Source of the DNA: Candidatus Latescibacteria bacterium 4484_107
Lineage (GTDB): Bacteria; Latescibacterota; 4484-107
Direction: 5' to 3'
NCBI GenBank assembly: GCA_002059205.1
Contig: MVCQ01000149.1
Location: 1-5,441, forward strand
Length of the DNA stretch: 5,441 bases
This document shows positions 1 to 5,440 of the stretch, one piece after another. The notes beneath the pieces were generated by a model, which was not told the DNA's origin, ran no database searches, and saw only the letters and a list, made by a program, of their open reading frames with translations. Positions within the stretch are counted from its first letter, which is position 1. Each line of letters starts with the position of its first letter. Both the position numbers and the translations under genes were made by a program.

Positions 1-248
1 TTTGTCCAACCCAATCTACATGAAGGTTCTCGGATCCGCGATAACCCCCTCAATGGCCGAAGCCGCCACCGTGGCCGGACTGGCGAGATACACCTCCGAC
101 CTGGGATGCCCCATCCGTCCCACGAAATTCCGGTTCGTCGTGGAGACGCACCGCTCTCCCTCGGCCAGGATGCCCATGTACCCGCCGAGACAGGCCCCGC
201 ACGTGGGCGTGGAGATGGCGCATCCGGCATCCTGGAAGATGGCGAACA

Positions 249-326
249 AGCCCTCGTCCATCGCCTGCCGCCAGACTTTCGTGGTAGCCCTCGTCCATCG
301 CCTGCCGCCAGACTTTCGTGGTAGCC
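249..326. repeat. Perfect 37-bp tandem duplication inside leuC
   Basis: The sequence repeats with period 37 across 249-326, so 41 bases (249-289) match 286-326 exactly. On the minus strand the unit encodes the TTKVWRQAMDEG segment of LeuC. The shift of +1 base (37 mod 3) adds to the 29-bp duplication to give +66 bases in total. The original frame therefore returns downstream, but only after the premature stop at 334-336. Confidence 0.97.
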
Positions 327-398
327 GGGACGATCAGGCAGCGCGTTTTCGGAGCGATCTTCCGGCCCTTGAGAACCTTCGCCGCGATCCGCAGGTCC

Positions 399-456
399 TC
401 GATGCGTCCGTTCGTGCACGAGCCGATTCGATGCGTCCGTTCGTGCACGAGCCGAT
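399..456. repeat. Perfect 29-bp tandem duplication inside leuC
   Basis: Positions 399-427 are repeated exactly at 428-456. The unit, read on the minus strand, encodes the IGSCTNGRIE segment that contains the first iron-sulfur ligand. Because 29 is not a multiple of three, the duplication shifts the leuC frame. The copies are identical with no intervening base. Confidence 0.97.
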
Positions 457-1355
457 GTACGCCTGATCCACCGGGATTTTTTCGATCTGAGACACGCGCT
501 TTCCATGGGACGGCAGATGGGGAAACGCGACCATAGGCTCCAGTTCGGACACGTCCACAACCATCGTGTCCACGTAAATCGCATCCGGGTCGGAGGCCAC
601 CGCCTCGAACGGTTTGTTCGTCCGAGCCTGGACGTACGAGATGGTCGTATCGTCCGCCGCGATGACGCCGGATTTGCCCCCGGCCTCGATCGCCATATTG
701 CAGATCGTCATTCGGGCCTCCACGGACAGCTCTCCGATCACAGGCCCCACGAACTCCATCGCACGATAGAGCGCGCCGTCCACGCCAGTCCGCCGGATGA
801 TCTCCAGGATGATGTCCTTGGAATATACGCCCTCCGGCAGCTTTCCGTTCAGGACGAATTTCATGGATTCCGGCACTTTGAACCACAATTCACCGGAGTA
901 GATCACCGCGGCCAGATCCGTGCTGCCGATGCCCGTGGAAAACGCGCCCAATGCGCCGTGCGTGCACGTGTGCGAATCCGCGCAGACGATCACCGTTCCG
1001 GGGCGCACGTATCCCTCCTCCGGAAAAAGTGCGTGGCAGACCCCGTGGCGCCCGATTTCGTAATAGTGCTCGATGTGATGCTGATGCACCCAGTCCCTCA
1101 GCCGCTTGGCGAGTTCCGCGCTTTTGATGTCCTTGTTGGGCACGAAGTGATCCGGCGTCACCACGATTTTGTCCGGATCGAACACCCGGTCCATCCCCTT
1201 TTCCTTCAACATCGTGATCGCCGCCGGTGTGGTGACGTCGTGGCAGAGCACTGCATCTATTTTTGCGGTAATCATTTCGCCCGGCACGACCCGGGCTTTG
1301 CCGCAGTGAGCGGCCAGGATTTTTTCCGTGATGGTCATCCCCATGGGCTGTCAGG

Positions 1356-1361
1356 CCTCCT
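1356..1361 (-). promoter_or_regulatory. leuC ribosome binding site
   Basis: On the minus strand AGGAGG stands 11 nt before the ATG at 1344 and 17 nt before the in-frame ATG of codon 3. This favours the first ATG, in line with the usual MGMTI N-terminus of the family. Confidence 0.75.
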
Positions 1362-1432
1362 CTCCAAATGCCGCGTTTCATTGATCAGAAACGAACCGAG
1401 TGGGCGCTTCCGATCCCCGTTTTGTTTCGCCG

Positions 1433-1450
1433 TGAGTTTTTCGAAACTCA
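1433..1450 (-). other. Small stem-loop in the leuC leader
   Basis: On the minus strand TGAGTTT and AAACTCA can pair as a 7-bp stem around a CGAA tetraloop. It would lie about 10 nt into the predicted transcript. No T-run follows and no leucine-rich leader peptide is present, so there is no evidence for classical attenuation. It may simply stabilise the 5' end. Confidence 0.4.
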
Positions 1451-1453
1451 AAA

Positions 1454-1468
1454 TAGCACGTTGTGCTA
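1454..1468 (-). promoter_or_regulatory. Perfect palindrome overlapping the leuC transcription start (operator candidate)
   Basis: TAGCAC-N3-GTGCTA is a perfect 6+6 dyad. It touches the last base of the predicted -10 box and is centred on the predicted start site near 1461. That placement is typical of a repressor site. I cannot name the regulator. Confidence 0.5.
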
Positions 1469-1496
1469 ATGTAATTCTCCCTCTCTTAAAAGTCAA
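1468..1496 (-). promoter_or_regulatory. Putative sigma70 promoter of leuC
   Basis: On the minus strand TTGACT (1491-1496) and TACATT (1468-1473) are separated by exactly 17 bases. Transcription would start near 1461, giving a leader of about 115 nt. The -35 box is strong (5/6) and the -10 box moderate (4/6). Confidence 0.65.
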
Positions 1497-1640
1497 GCGT
1501 TTTTTGGCGCGGTTCCGGGCGTATCTATGGAACCGGTAAGGGTTCCCCATCGGACTTCCCGGATCGGACGTCCGGCTTCGAAGACCATCCCGATAGAGAA
1601 AGATGTGGGAGCAAAAGCCTCCTGCAAAAGCCCGAAAAAC

Positions 1641-1720
1641 GAGATTGCTTCGCTATCGCTCGCAATGACACAATGGCTTTGTTATTGTCATTCCGAGGAG
1701 CGAGGCGACGAAGAAATCTC
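1641..1720. repeat. REP/MITE-like imperfect inverted repeat
   Basis: The left arm (1641-1670, beginning GAGATTGCTTCG and ending AATGACA) is an imperfect inverted copy of the right arm (1686-1720, beginning TGTCATT and ending GAAATCTC). The arms enclose a short AT-rich loop. Both ends match well, while the middle differs by an indel and substitutions. From memory, palindromes of this kind are dispersed in many bacterial genomes and may be moved by RAYT-type transposases. No transposase is encoded here, so the element would be non-autonomous. Confidence 0.7.
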
Positions 1721-1762
1721 ATCGGATAATGCGTTTGCCGGAGCCTCATAAGTGAAAATTTC

Positions 1763-1790
1763 TTGACTTTCCGAATATCTTTGCTATATT
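1763..1790 (+). promoter_or_regulatory. Putative sigma70 promoter of tex
   Basis: TTGACT (1763-1768) and TATATT (1785-1790) are separated by 16 bases, and each matches the consensus at five of six positions. Transcription would start near 1797, about 190 nt before the tex start codon. The surroundings are AT-rich compared with the coding DNA. Confidence 0.65.
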
Positions 1791-1918
1791 CGTCATCTGA
1801 TCTTCTCAGCGACTGGTCCGCTTAAAATGGAATCAGAGAGATCACGTTCTGTCAGCAACGCGGATTGCAGATTTCCAAATTTTTCCGTTTTTCCATCCCA
1901 GGGAATTCAAGTGCGCTG

Positions 1919-1950
1919 ACCTCCCGCAGGTTCTGCAACCTGCGGGAGGT
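1919..1950. repeat. Nested palindromic repeat, copy 1 (tex leader)
   Basis: Two perfect 14-base arms (1919-1932 and 1937-1950) flank the 4-base loop CTGC. Each arm is itself a smaller dyad of ACCT...AGGT form. No T-run follows, so it is not a standard terminator. It lies 38 nt before the tex ATG and inside the predicted transcript, so the RNA could fold into a very stable hairpin close to the translation start. The same arms recur at 4276-4308. Confidence 0.85.
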
Positions 1951-1975
1951 TCCTCTCGTGCCCCCTTAAAAAACC

Positions 1976-1982
1976 GAAAGAG
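1976..1982 (+). promoter_or_regulatory. Weak ribosome binding site of tex
   Basis: GAAAGAG ends 6 nt before the ATG at 1989. It is only a partial Shine-Dalgarno match and is followed by a run of six C. The start is fixed mainly by the conserved protein N-terminus. The GGGAGG at 1944-1949 is too far away and sits within a hairpin arm. Confidence 0.45.
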
Positions 1983-1988
1983 CCCCCC

Positions 1989-4175
1989 ATGGATCCCATC
2001 GCCACAAAAATTGCAGAGGAACTGAACGTTCCCCCCCAGCGGGTGGCTGCCGCCATCGCCCTGTTGGACGAGGGGGCCACTGTGCCGTTTATCGCCCGAT
2101 ACCGCAAAGAAGTCACCGGAGGTCTGGACGACACCCAGTTGCGGACCCTGGAAGAACGATTGCATTACCTGCGCGAACTGGAACAACGCCGCGCGGTGAT
2201 CCTCCAGAGCATCGCCGATCAGGGCAAACTCACCGAGCCGCTGGAGGCCGCCATCCGGTCCGCGGACACCAAAATCCGGATCGAGGATCTGTATCTGCCC
2301 TACAAGCCAAAACGACGCACCAAGGCCCAGATCGCGCGGGAAGCCGGTCTTGCGCCGCTGGCCGAGGCGCTTTTATCCAACCCGGAGCACGAGCCGGAGA
2401 CGCTGGCCCGGTGCTTCGTGGATCCCGAAAAAGGAGTCCCCGACACCAAGTCGGCCCTGGAGGGCGCGCGTCACATTCTGATGGAGGACTTCGCCGAAGA
2501 GGCGGATCTTCTTGGTTGGTTGCGTGAACATTTGTGGCGCCATGGCATGCTGTGCGCCCGCGTGATCGAAGGGCGGGAACAGGCGGGTCTCAAATTTCAG
2601 GACTATTTCGACTATCGGGAGCCGATCCGGAGGATCCCGTCGCACCGCGCACTGGCGCTCTTTCGCGGACGCAACGAGCAGGTGTTGCAGCTTGAACTGG
2701 TTCTCGGAGACGAAAAGAAACGCGCGGATTCGGATGGGTTCAACCGATGCGAAAAACAGATCGCCGCGCACTTTGGGATCGGGGAGGCCGGCCGGCCCGC
2801 GGATGCCTGGCTGCTGGACGTGGTGCGTCGGGCCTGGCGCGTCAAAATCTCCCTCCACCTCGAAGTGGAACTGATGATGCGCCTGCGGGAAGCGGCCGAG
2901 GAAGCCGCTATCGAAGTGTTCGCCGCTAATCTCAAAGATCTTCTGATGGCCGCCCCCGCCGGATCGCACGTCACCATGGGGCTGGATCCCGGTCTGCGCA
3001 CCGGCGTAAAAGTCGCCGTCGTGGATGCTACGGGTAAATTGGTGGCGTACACGACGGTGTATCCGCATCCGCCCAAAAACCAGTGGGACGCCTCCATTCA
3101 CACGCTGGCGGAACTCATCCGCCAACACGAGGTGGCGTTCATCAGCATCGGAAACGGCACGGGCTCGCGGGAAACGGATAAGCTCGCGGCCGATCTGATA
3201 GCCCAGCATCCGGAATGGGGGCTAACCAAAGTCATGGTATCGGAAGCCGGAGCCTCGGTGTATTCCGCCTCCGCGATCGCCGCTCAGGAGTTCCCGGATC
3301 TGGACGTCGTGTTCAGAGGGGCGGTGTCCATCGCACGACGATTGCAGGATCCGCTGGCCGAATTGGTCAAAATCGATCCCAAATCCATGGGCGTGGGACA
3401 ATATCAACACGACGTCCGCCAAAGCCATCTAACCCGCAGTCTGGATACGGTGGTCGAGGACTGTGTCAACGCCGTGGGCGTGGCGGTCAACACGGCTTCG
3501 ATCCCCTTATTGACCCACGTGTCCGGCCTGAACGAAGGACTGGCGCGGAACATCGTGGCGCACCGGGATCAACATGGGCCGTTCCGCAACCGGGAAGGGC
3601 TGAAATCCGTACCCCGTCTCGGCCCCAAAACCTTCGAGCAGTCCGCGGGATTCCTGCGCATCCCGGACGGCGACCATCCGTTGGATGCCTCAGCGGTGCA
3701 CCCGGAAGCCTATCCGCTGGTGAAGCGCATTCTGACGGACGCCCGGAAGGATATCCGGGATATAATCGGAGACCAGACTTTTTTGAAAGCGCTGAATCCC
3801 GAACGATACAGCGATGCGACTTTTGGCCTTCCCACCGTCGTGGACATCATCCGCGAACTGGAAAAGCCGGGCCGCGATCCCCGGCCGGAATTCCACACCG
3901 CTCAGTTTAAGGAGGGCGTGGAGACGCTGCAGGACCTCAGGGAGGGCATGATCCTGGAAGGCGTGGTGACCAACGTCACCCATTTCGGCGCCTTTGTGGA
4001 TATCGGAGTCCATCAGGACGGCCTGGCGCACATCTCCGAACTGGCGAACCGCTTTGTCAAAGACCCGAGGGACGTGGTGAAAACCGGCGACATCGTGCGG
4101 GTCAGGGTGCTGAAGGTGGACCCGGTGCGCCGTCGCATCGGGTTGAGCATGAGACTGGACGAGGGGGCTGAGTAA
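1989..4175 (+). CDS. tex: Tex transcription accessory / S1 RNA-binding protein
   Basis: This is a full-length Tex-family protein of 728 residues; the family usually has 700-790. It is cytoplasmic and binds nucleic acid. Tex shares its core architecture with eukaryotic Spt6 and is implicated in transcription-linked processes, but its exact role is unsettled. The N-terminal Tex region starts at residue 1 (MDPIATKIAEEL, then VPFIARYRKE and YLPYKPKRRTKAQIA). A YqgF/RNase H-like domain runs from about 330 to 480, with GLDPGLRTG (Asp333), IGNGTGSRETD (385-397), SEAGASVYSAS (Glu419) and VGQYQHDV (Asp475). Helix-hairpin-helix segments cover about 500-560. An S1 domain covers 652-723 (EGMILEGVVTNVTHFGAFVDIG). 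No frameshift or missing domain is seen. It appears monocistronic, with its own promoter, and converges on a tRNA-Leu gene. Confidence 0.97.
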   Translation: MDPIATKIAEELNVPPQRVAAAIALLDEGATVPFIARYRKEVTGGLDDTQLRTLEERLHYLRELEQRRAVILQSIADQGKLTEPLEAAIRSADTKIRIEDLYLPYKPKRRTKAQIAREAGLAPLAEALLSNPEHEPETLARCFVDPEKGVPDTKSALEGARHILMEDFAEEADLLGWLREHLWRHGMLCARVIEGREQAGLKFQDYFDYREPIRRIPSHRALALFRGRNEQVLQLELVLGDEKKRADSDGFNRCEKQIAAHFGIGEAGRPADAWLLDVVRRAWRVKISLHLEVELMMRLREAAEEAAIEVFAANLKDLLMAAPAGSHVTMGLDPGLRTGVKVAVVDATGKLVAYTTVYPHPPKNQWDASIHTLAELIRQHEVAFISIGNGTGSRETDKLAADLIAQHPEWGLTKVMVSEAGASVYSASAIAAQEFPDLDVVFRGAVSIARRLQDPLAELVKIDPKSMGVGQYQHDVRQSHLTRSLDTVVEDCVNAVGVAVNTASIPLLTHVSGLNEGLARNIVAHRDQHGPFRNREGLKSVPRLGPKTFEQSAGFLRIPDGDHPLDASAVHPEAYPLVKRILTDARKDIRDIIGDQTFLKALNPERYSDATFGLPTVVDIIRELEKPGRDPRPEFHTAQFKEGVETLQDLREGMILEGVVTNVTHFGAFVDIGVHQDGLAHISELANRFVKDPRDVVKTGDIVRVRVLKVDPVRRRIGLSMRLDEGAE

Positions 4176-4211
4176 GTGGACCGTATTGCGCTAAAAAAAT
4201 GCGCTGCAGAA

Positions 4212-4257
4212 ACGCAGTGTACGCAGAGAAAGACCGCAACCAGAGAATCAGGCGCAA
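4212..4257 (+). other. Degenerate CGCAG/CGCAA-rich stretch after tex
   Basis: ACGCAG occurs at 4212-4217 and 4221-4226, followed by CCGCAA (4234-4239) and GCGCAA (4252-4257). It may be a decayed dispersed repeat or chance purine-rich sequence in the 3' untranslated region. No strong hairpin or T-run supports a terminator here. Confidence 0.25.
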
Positions 4258-4275
4258 AGTGACACGGTAACTCCG

Positions 4276-4308
4276 AACCTCCCGCAGGTTTGGAACCTGC
4301 GGGAGGTT
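4276..4308. repeat. Nested palindromic repeat, copy 2 (after tex)
   Basis: Two perfect 15-base arms (4276-4290 and 4294-4308) surround the loop TGG. The arms are the same as in copy 1 (1919-1950), extended by one base pair, but the loop differs. Each arm has internal AACCT...AGGTT symmetry. It lies 100 bases past the tex stop. No T-tract follows, so termination is not its obvious role. Confidence 0.87.
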
Positions 4309-4361
4309 GCCGTGCTCCGGATAAGTCCGAATTCCGAAATCCAGGTCGTCTAAAAAAGAAA

Positions 4362-4393
4362 AAAGCCCTTCAATCGGTACGCTGAAGGGCTTT
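4362..4393. terminator. Bidirectional intrinsic terminator between tex and tRNA-Leu
   Basis: An 11-bp perfect stem (AAAGCCCTTCA, 4362-4372, with TGAAGGGCTTT, 4383-4393) encloses a 10-base loop. On the plus strand it is followed by CCTTTTTCT. On the minus strand it is followed by a long T-rich tract (the A-run at 4352-4364 read in reverse). It can end the tex transcript from the left and the tRNA-Leu transcript from the right, and the minus-strand signal is the stronger. Confidence 0.85.
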
Positions 4394-4413
4394 CCTTTTT
4401 CTAAAAATCACTG

Positions 4414-4500
4414 TGGTGCCGAAGGTCGGAATCGAACCGACACGAGGTTGCCCTCACGGGATTTTGAGTCCCGCGCGTCTACCAGTTCCACCACTTCGGC
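4414..4500 (-). tRNA. tRNA-Leu(CAA)
   Basis: The 87-nt gene includes an encoded CCA (4414-4416 on the complement). The acceptor stem pairs GCCGAAG with CTTCGGC, with A as discriminator. The anticodon arm is CGGGA-CTCAAAA-TCCCG, so the anticodon is CAA (4464-4466) and reads UUG. A long variable arm (TGAGG-GCAA-CCTCG type) marks a class II tRNA. The T arm GTCGG-TTCGATT-CCGAC is intact. It is transcribed alone from its own promoter and ends at the shared terminator. Confidence 0.97.
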
Positions 4501-4520
4501 ACAAAACTAAGGGCGTTGTA

Positions 4521-4549
4521 AATATACAAAGTTTTGCGCCTCCGGTCAA
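4521..4549 (-). promoter_or_regulatory. Promoter of tRNA-Leu
   Basis: On the minus strand TTGACC (4544-4549) and TATATT (4521-4526) are separated by 17 bases, a near-consensus sigma70 promoter. The start would be near 4514, about 14 nt before the mature tRNA 5' end. Confidence 0.75.
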
Positions 4550-4600
4550 GCTAAAAGTGGAGGGTCCCGGAGGGCTTGCCAGAATCTCTGAAAAAAATCC

Positions 4601-4629
4601 TTGCATTTCCATGTCGGATGGGTTATTAT
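4601..4629 (+). promoter_or_regulatory. Promoter of the adenosine-specific kinase family gene
   Basis: TTGCAT (4601-4606) and TATTAT (4624-4629) are spaced by 17 bases. Transcription would begin near 4636, giving a leader of about 136 nt. It is divergent from the tRNA-Leu promoter, with about 50 bases between the two -35 boxes. Confidence 0.6.
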
Positions 4630-4653
4630 AAAATGCGCGTAAGCGGTCATGCA

Positions 4654-4678
4654 GGGATCGGGGATCGGGGATCGGGGA
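4654..4678 (+). repeat. Heptamer G-rich tandem repeat with G-quadruplex potential
   Basis: A 7-base period (GGGGATC) runs for about 3.6 copies. It gives four runs of three or four G separated by three ATC loops, which fits the canonical G3+N1-7 quadruplex pattern. It lies in the predicted 5' leader of the downstream gene, about 94 nt before the start codon. Repeats of this unit size can change copy number by slippage. From memory, heptamer repeats of comparable composition occur in cyanobacteria, but that comparison is unverified. Confidence 0.8.
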
Positions 4679-4760
4679 AATACGTTCGCACCCTTGCGCT
4701 TCAAACGAGGGGGTATGAGAGAAAAACAGGAACGTAAAAAAATCTACGAACATTCTACAT

Positions 4761-4766
4761 GGGAGG
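4761..4766 (+). promoter_or_regulatory. Ribosome binding site setting the start at 4772
   Basis: GGGAGG lies 5 nt before the ATG at 4772. The open frame extends upstream to ATGs at 4715 and 4649, but neither has a well-spaced Shine-Dalgarno site. The extension would add residues not typical of the family, so 4772 is chosen. Confidence 0.8.
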
Positions 4767-4771
4767 ATAGT

Positions 4772-5254
4772 ATGGAACTCAAAACTGTTCAAATGGAGAT
4801 CCCGGAGGACGCCAATCTCATTTTAGGTCAGGCGCATTTCATCAAGACCGCGGAGGATTTGTATGAGGTGATGGTCAACGCCGTGCCGGAGATCAGGTTC
4901 GGTCTGGCGTTCTGCGAGGCGTCCGGCCCGTGTCTGATCCGCGCGGAGGGAAACGAGGATGCGCTGAAGGCGGCGTCGATTCGAAATGCGCAGGCCCTCG
5001 GAGCCGGGCATACGTTCGTGGTCCTGATTCGCAACTCCTTTCCGGTCAACGTCCTCAACGGCATCAAGCAGTGCCGGGAGGTCTGCTCGGTCTTCTGCGC
5101 CACCGCCAATCCCGTTCAGGCGATTGTAGCCGAGACCGAACAGGGGCGAGGTCTCCTCGGCGTGATAGACGGGTTTCCTCCGAAGGGCGTGGAGAGCGAA
5201 GAGGATGTGCAGGTGCGGAGGGCATTTTTGAGAAAGATCGGGTATAAGCTTTAG
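4772..5254 (+). CDS. Adenosine-specific kinase family protein (PF04008, formerly DUF355)
   Basis: The protein has 160 residues, the usual full length for this small cytoplasmic family found in archaea and many anaerobic bacteria. Recognisable family blocks are GQAHFIKTAEDLYE (19-32), FGLAFCEASGPCLIRAEGN (43-61), GAGHTFVV (77-84), FPVNVLNGIK (90-99), VFCATANPVQAIVAETEQGRG (107-127) and GVIDGFPPKGVE (130-141), ending in FLRKIGYKL. The name implies phosphorylation of adenosine. To my knowledge this rests on thin evidence, so the substrate should be treated as unproven. There are no membrane segments or signal peptide. The gene stands alone, with its own promoter and a leader carrying a G-rich heptamer repeat. 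Its stop codon TAG (5252-5254) falls inside the left arm of an inverted repeat. No terminator is evident downstream. Confidence 0.92.
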   Translation: MELKTVQMEIPEDANLILGQAHFIKTAEDLYEVMVNAVPEIRFGLAFCEASGPCLIRAEGNEDALKAASIRNAQALGAGHTFVVLIRNSFPVNVLNGIKQCREVCSVFCATANPVQAIVAETEQGRGLLGVIDGFPPKGVESEEDVQVRRAFLRKIGYKL

Positions 5255-5396
5255 CCTGGATTATTCACAAATCTCGGGTGATACGCCCAACTTCAGGCTT
5301 TGCTTAAAAACTCAGTTTTGAAACCGGAAATCCACAATGCCTCGCTGAACAAGAACAAAGGAGAATTTTCGCCGAATTCATGAATAATCCAGGCTA
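5252..5396. mobile_element. MITE-like element bounded by 16-bp perfect inverted repeats
   Basis: The left arm (5252-5267, TAGCCTGGATTATTCA) is the exact inverted complement of the right arm (5381-5396), separated by 113 bases with no credible coding sequence. Such a distance and perfection suggest transposon ends rather than an RNA hairpin. If the outer TA is a duplicated target, the element proper is 5254-5394 and would resemble TA-targeting elements. The end sequence also recalls some insertion-sequence termini, possibly IS1380-like, but I cannot confirm this. No transposase is present. It could be a non-autonomous element or an internally deleted insertion sequence. Confidence 0.6.
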
Positions 5397-5407
5397 CATA
5401 ATCAACC

Positions 5408-5440
5408 AGACTTCCGAAGTTTCCGAAACTTCGGAAGTCT
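5408..5440. repeat. Nested palindromic repeat, variant 3, at the window edge
   Basis: Two perfect 15-base arms (5408-5422 and 5426-5440) surround the loop CCG. Each arm again contains its own dyad (ACTTC-N-GAAGT). The design (two self-complementary arms, 3-base loop, similar size) matches the copies at 1919 and 4276, but the base sequence differs. The window stops one base later, so a following T-run and hence a terminator role cannot be judged. Confidence 0.8.

Larger units (their letters stand above)
16..1344 (-). pseudogene. leuC: 3-isopropylmalate dehydratase large subunit (LeuC/HacA type), frameshifted by two tandem duplications
   Basis: This aconitase-superfamily protein isomerises 2- to 3-isopropylmalate in leucine synthesis, using a [4Fe-4S] cluster and a small subunit (LeuD). 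Visible landmarks are the N-terminus MGMTITEKILA, DSHTCTHG at residues 123-130, GSCTNGR with Cys300, and CGACLGG near the C-terminus. As written, the reading frame shifts at a 29-bp duplication (399-456) and stops at TGA 334-336 after 336 codons. A 37-bp duplication (249-326) lies beyond that stop. Removing one copy of each gives a clean 420-residue protein, normal for this subfamily, with cluster ligands Cys300, Cys360 and Cys363 and natural stop TAG at 16-18. The truncated product would keep only the first ligand. The ATG at 1344 follows AGGAGG by 11 nt. The homologous homoaconitase large subunit cannot be excluded as the true function. leuD may lie just past the window edge, since only 15 bases remain. 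Whether the breaks are real or assembly errors is open. Confidence 0.93.
1345..1988. other. Divergent intergenic region between leuC and tex
   Basis: No convincing gene is present in these 644 bases. They contain, in order, the leuC leader, operator and promoter (1345-1496), a stretch with no recognised content (1497-1640), a REP/MITE-like hairpin (1641-1720), the tex promoter (1763-1790) and a leader of about 190 nt for tex that ends in a nested palindrome (1919-1950). Confidence 0.7.

Noticed and set aside
1511..1546. Alternating GGTTCC / GGAACC / GGTTCC that could form two mutually exclusive 6-bp hairpins
   Set aside because: It lies upstream of the leuC promoter and upstream of the tex promoter, so it is probably not transcribed, and 6-bp arms are weak. 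An antiterminator-like switch is not supported.
1827..1919. A 30-codon open frame in the tex leader (ATG at 1827, TGA at 1917-1919)
   Set aside because: There is no Shine-Dalgarno site before it, its composition is unremarkable, and it ends at the edge of the palindrome by chance. I see no support for a leader peptide.
2373..3209. Long open frame on the minus strand within tex (and several others within tex and leuC)
   Set aside because: It is a shadow frame of a GC-rich conserved gene. The tex frame has unbroken family motifs throughout, while the antisense translation resembles no known protein.
4649..4771. In-frame N-terminal extension of the kinase-family protein by 41 codons
   Set aside because: The ATG at 4649 is only about 13 nt from the predicted transcription start and the extension runs through the heptamer repeat. 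The family begins at the MELK segment, which has a well-placed GGGAGG.
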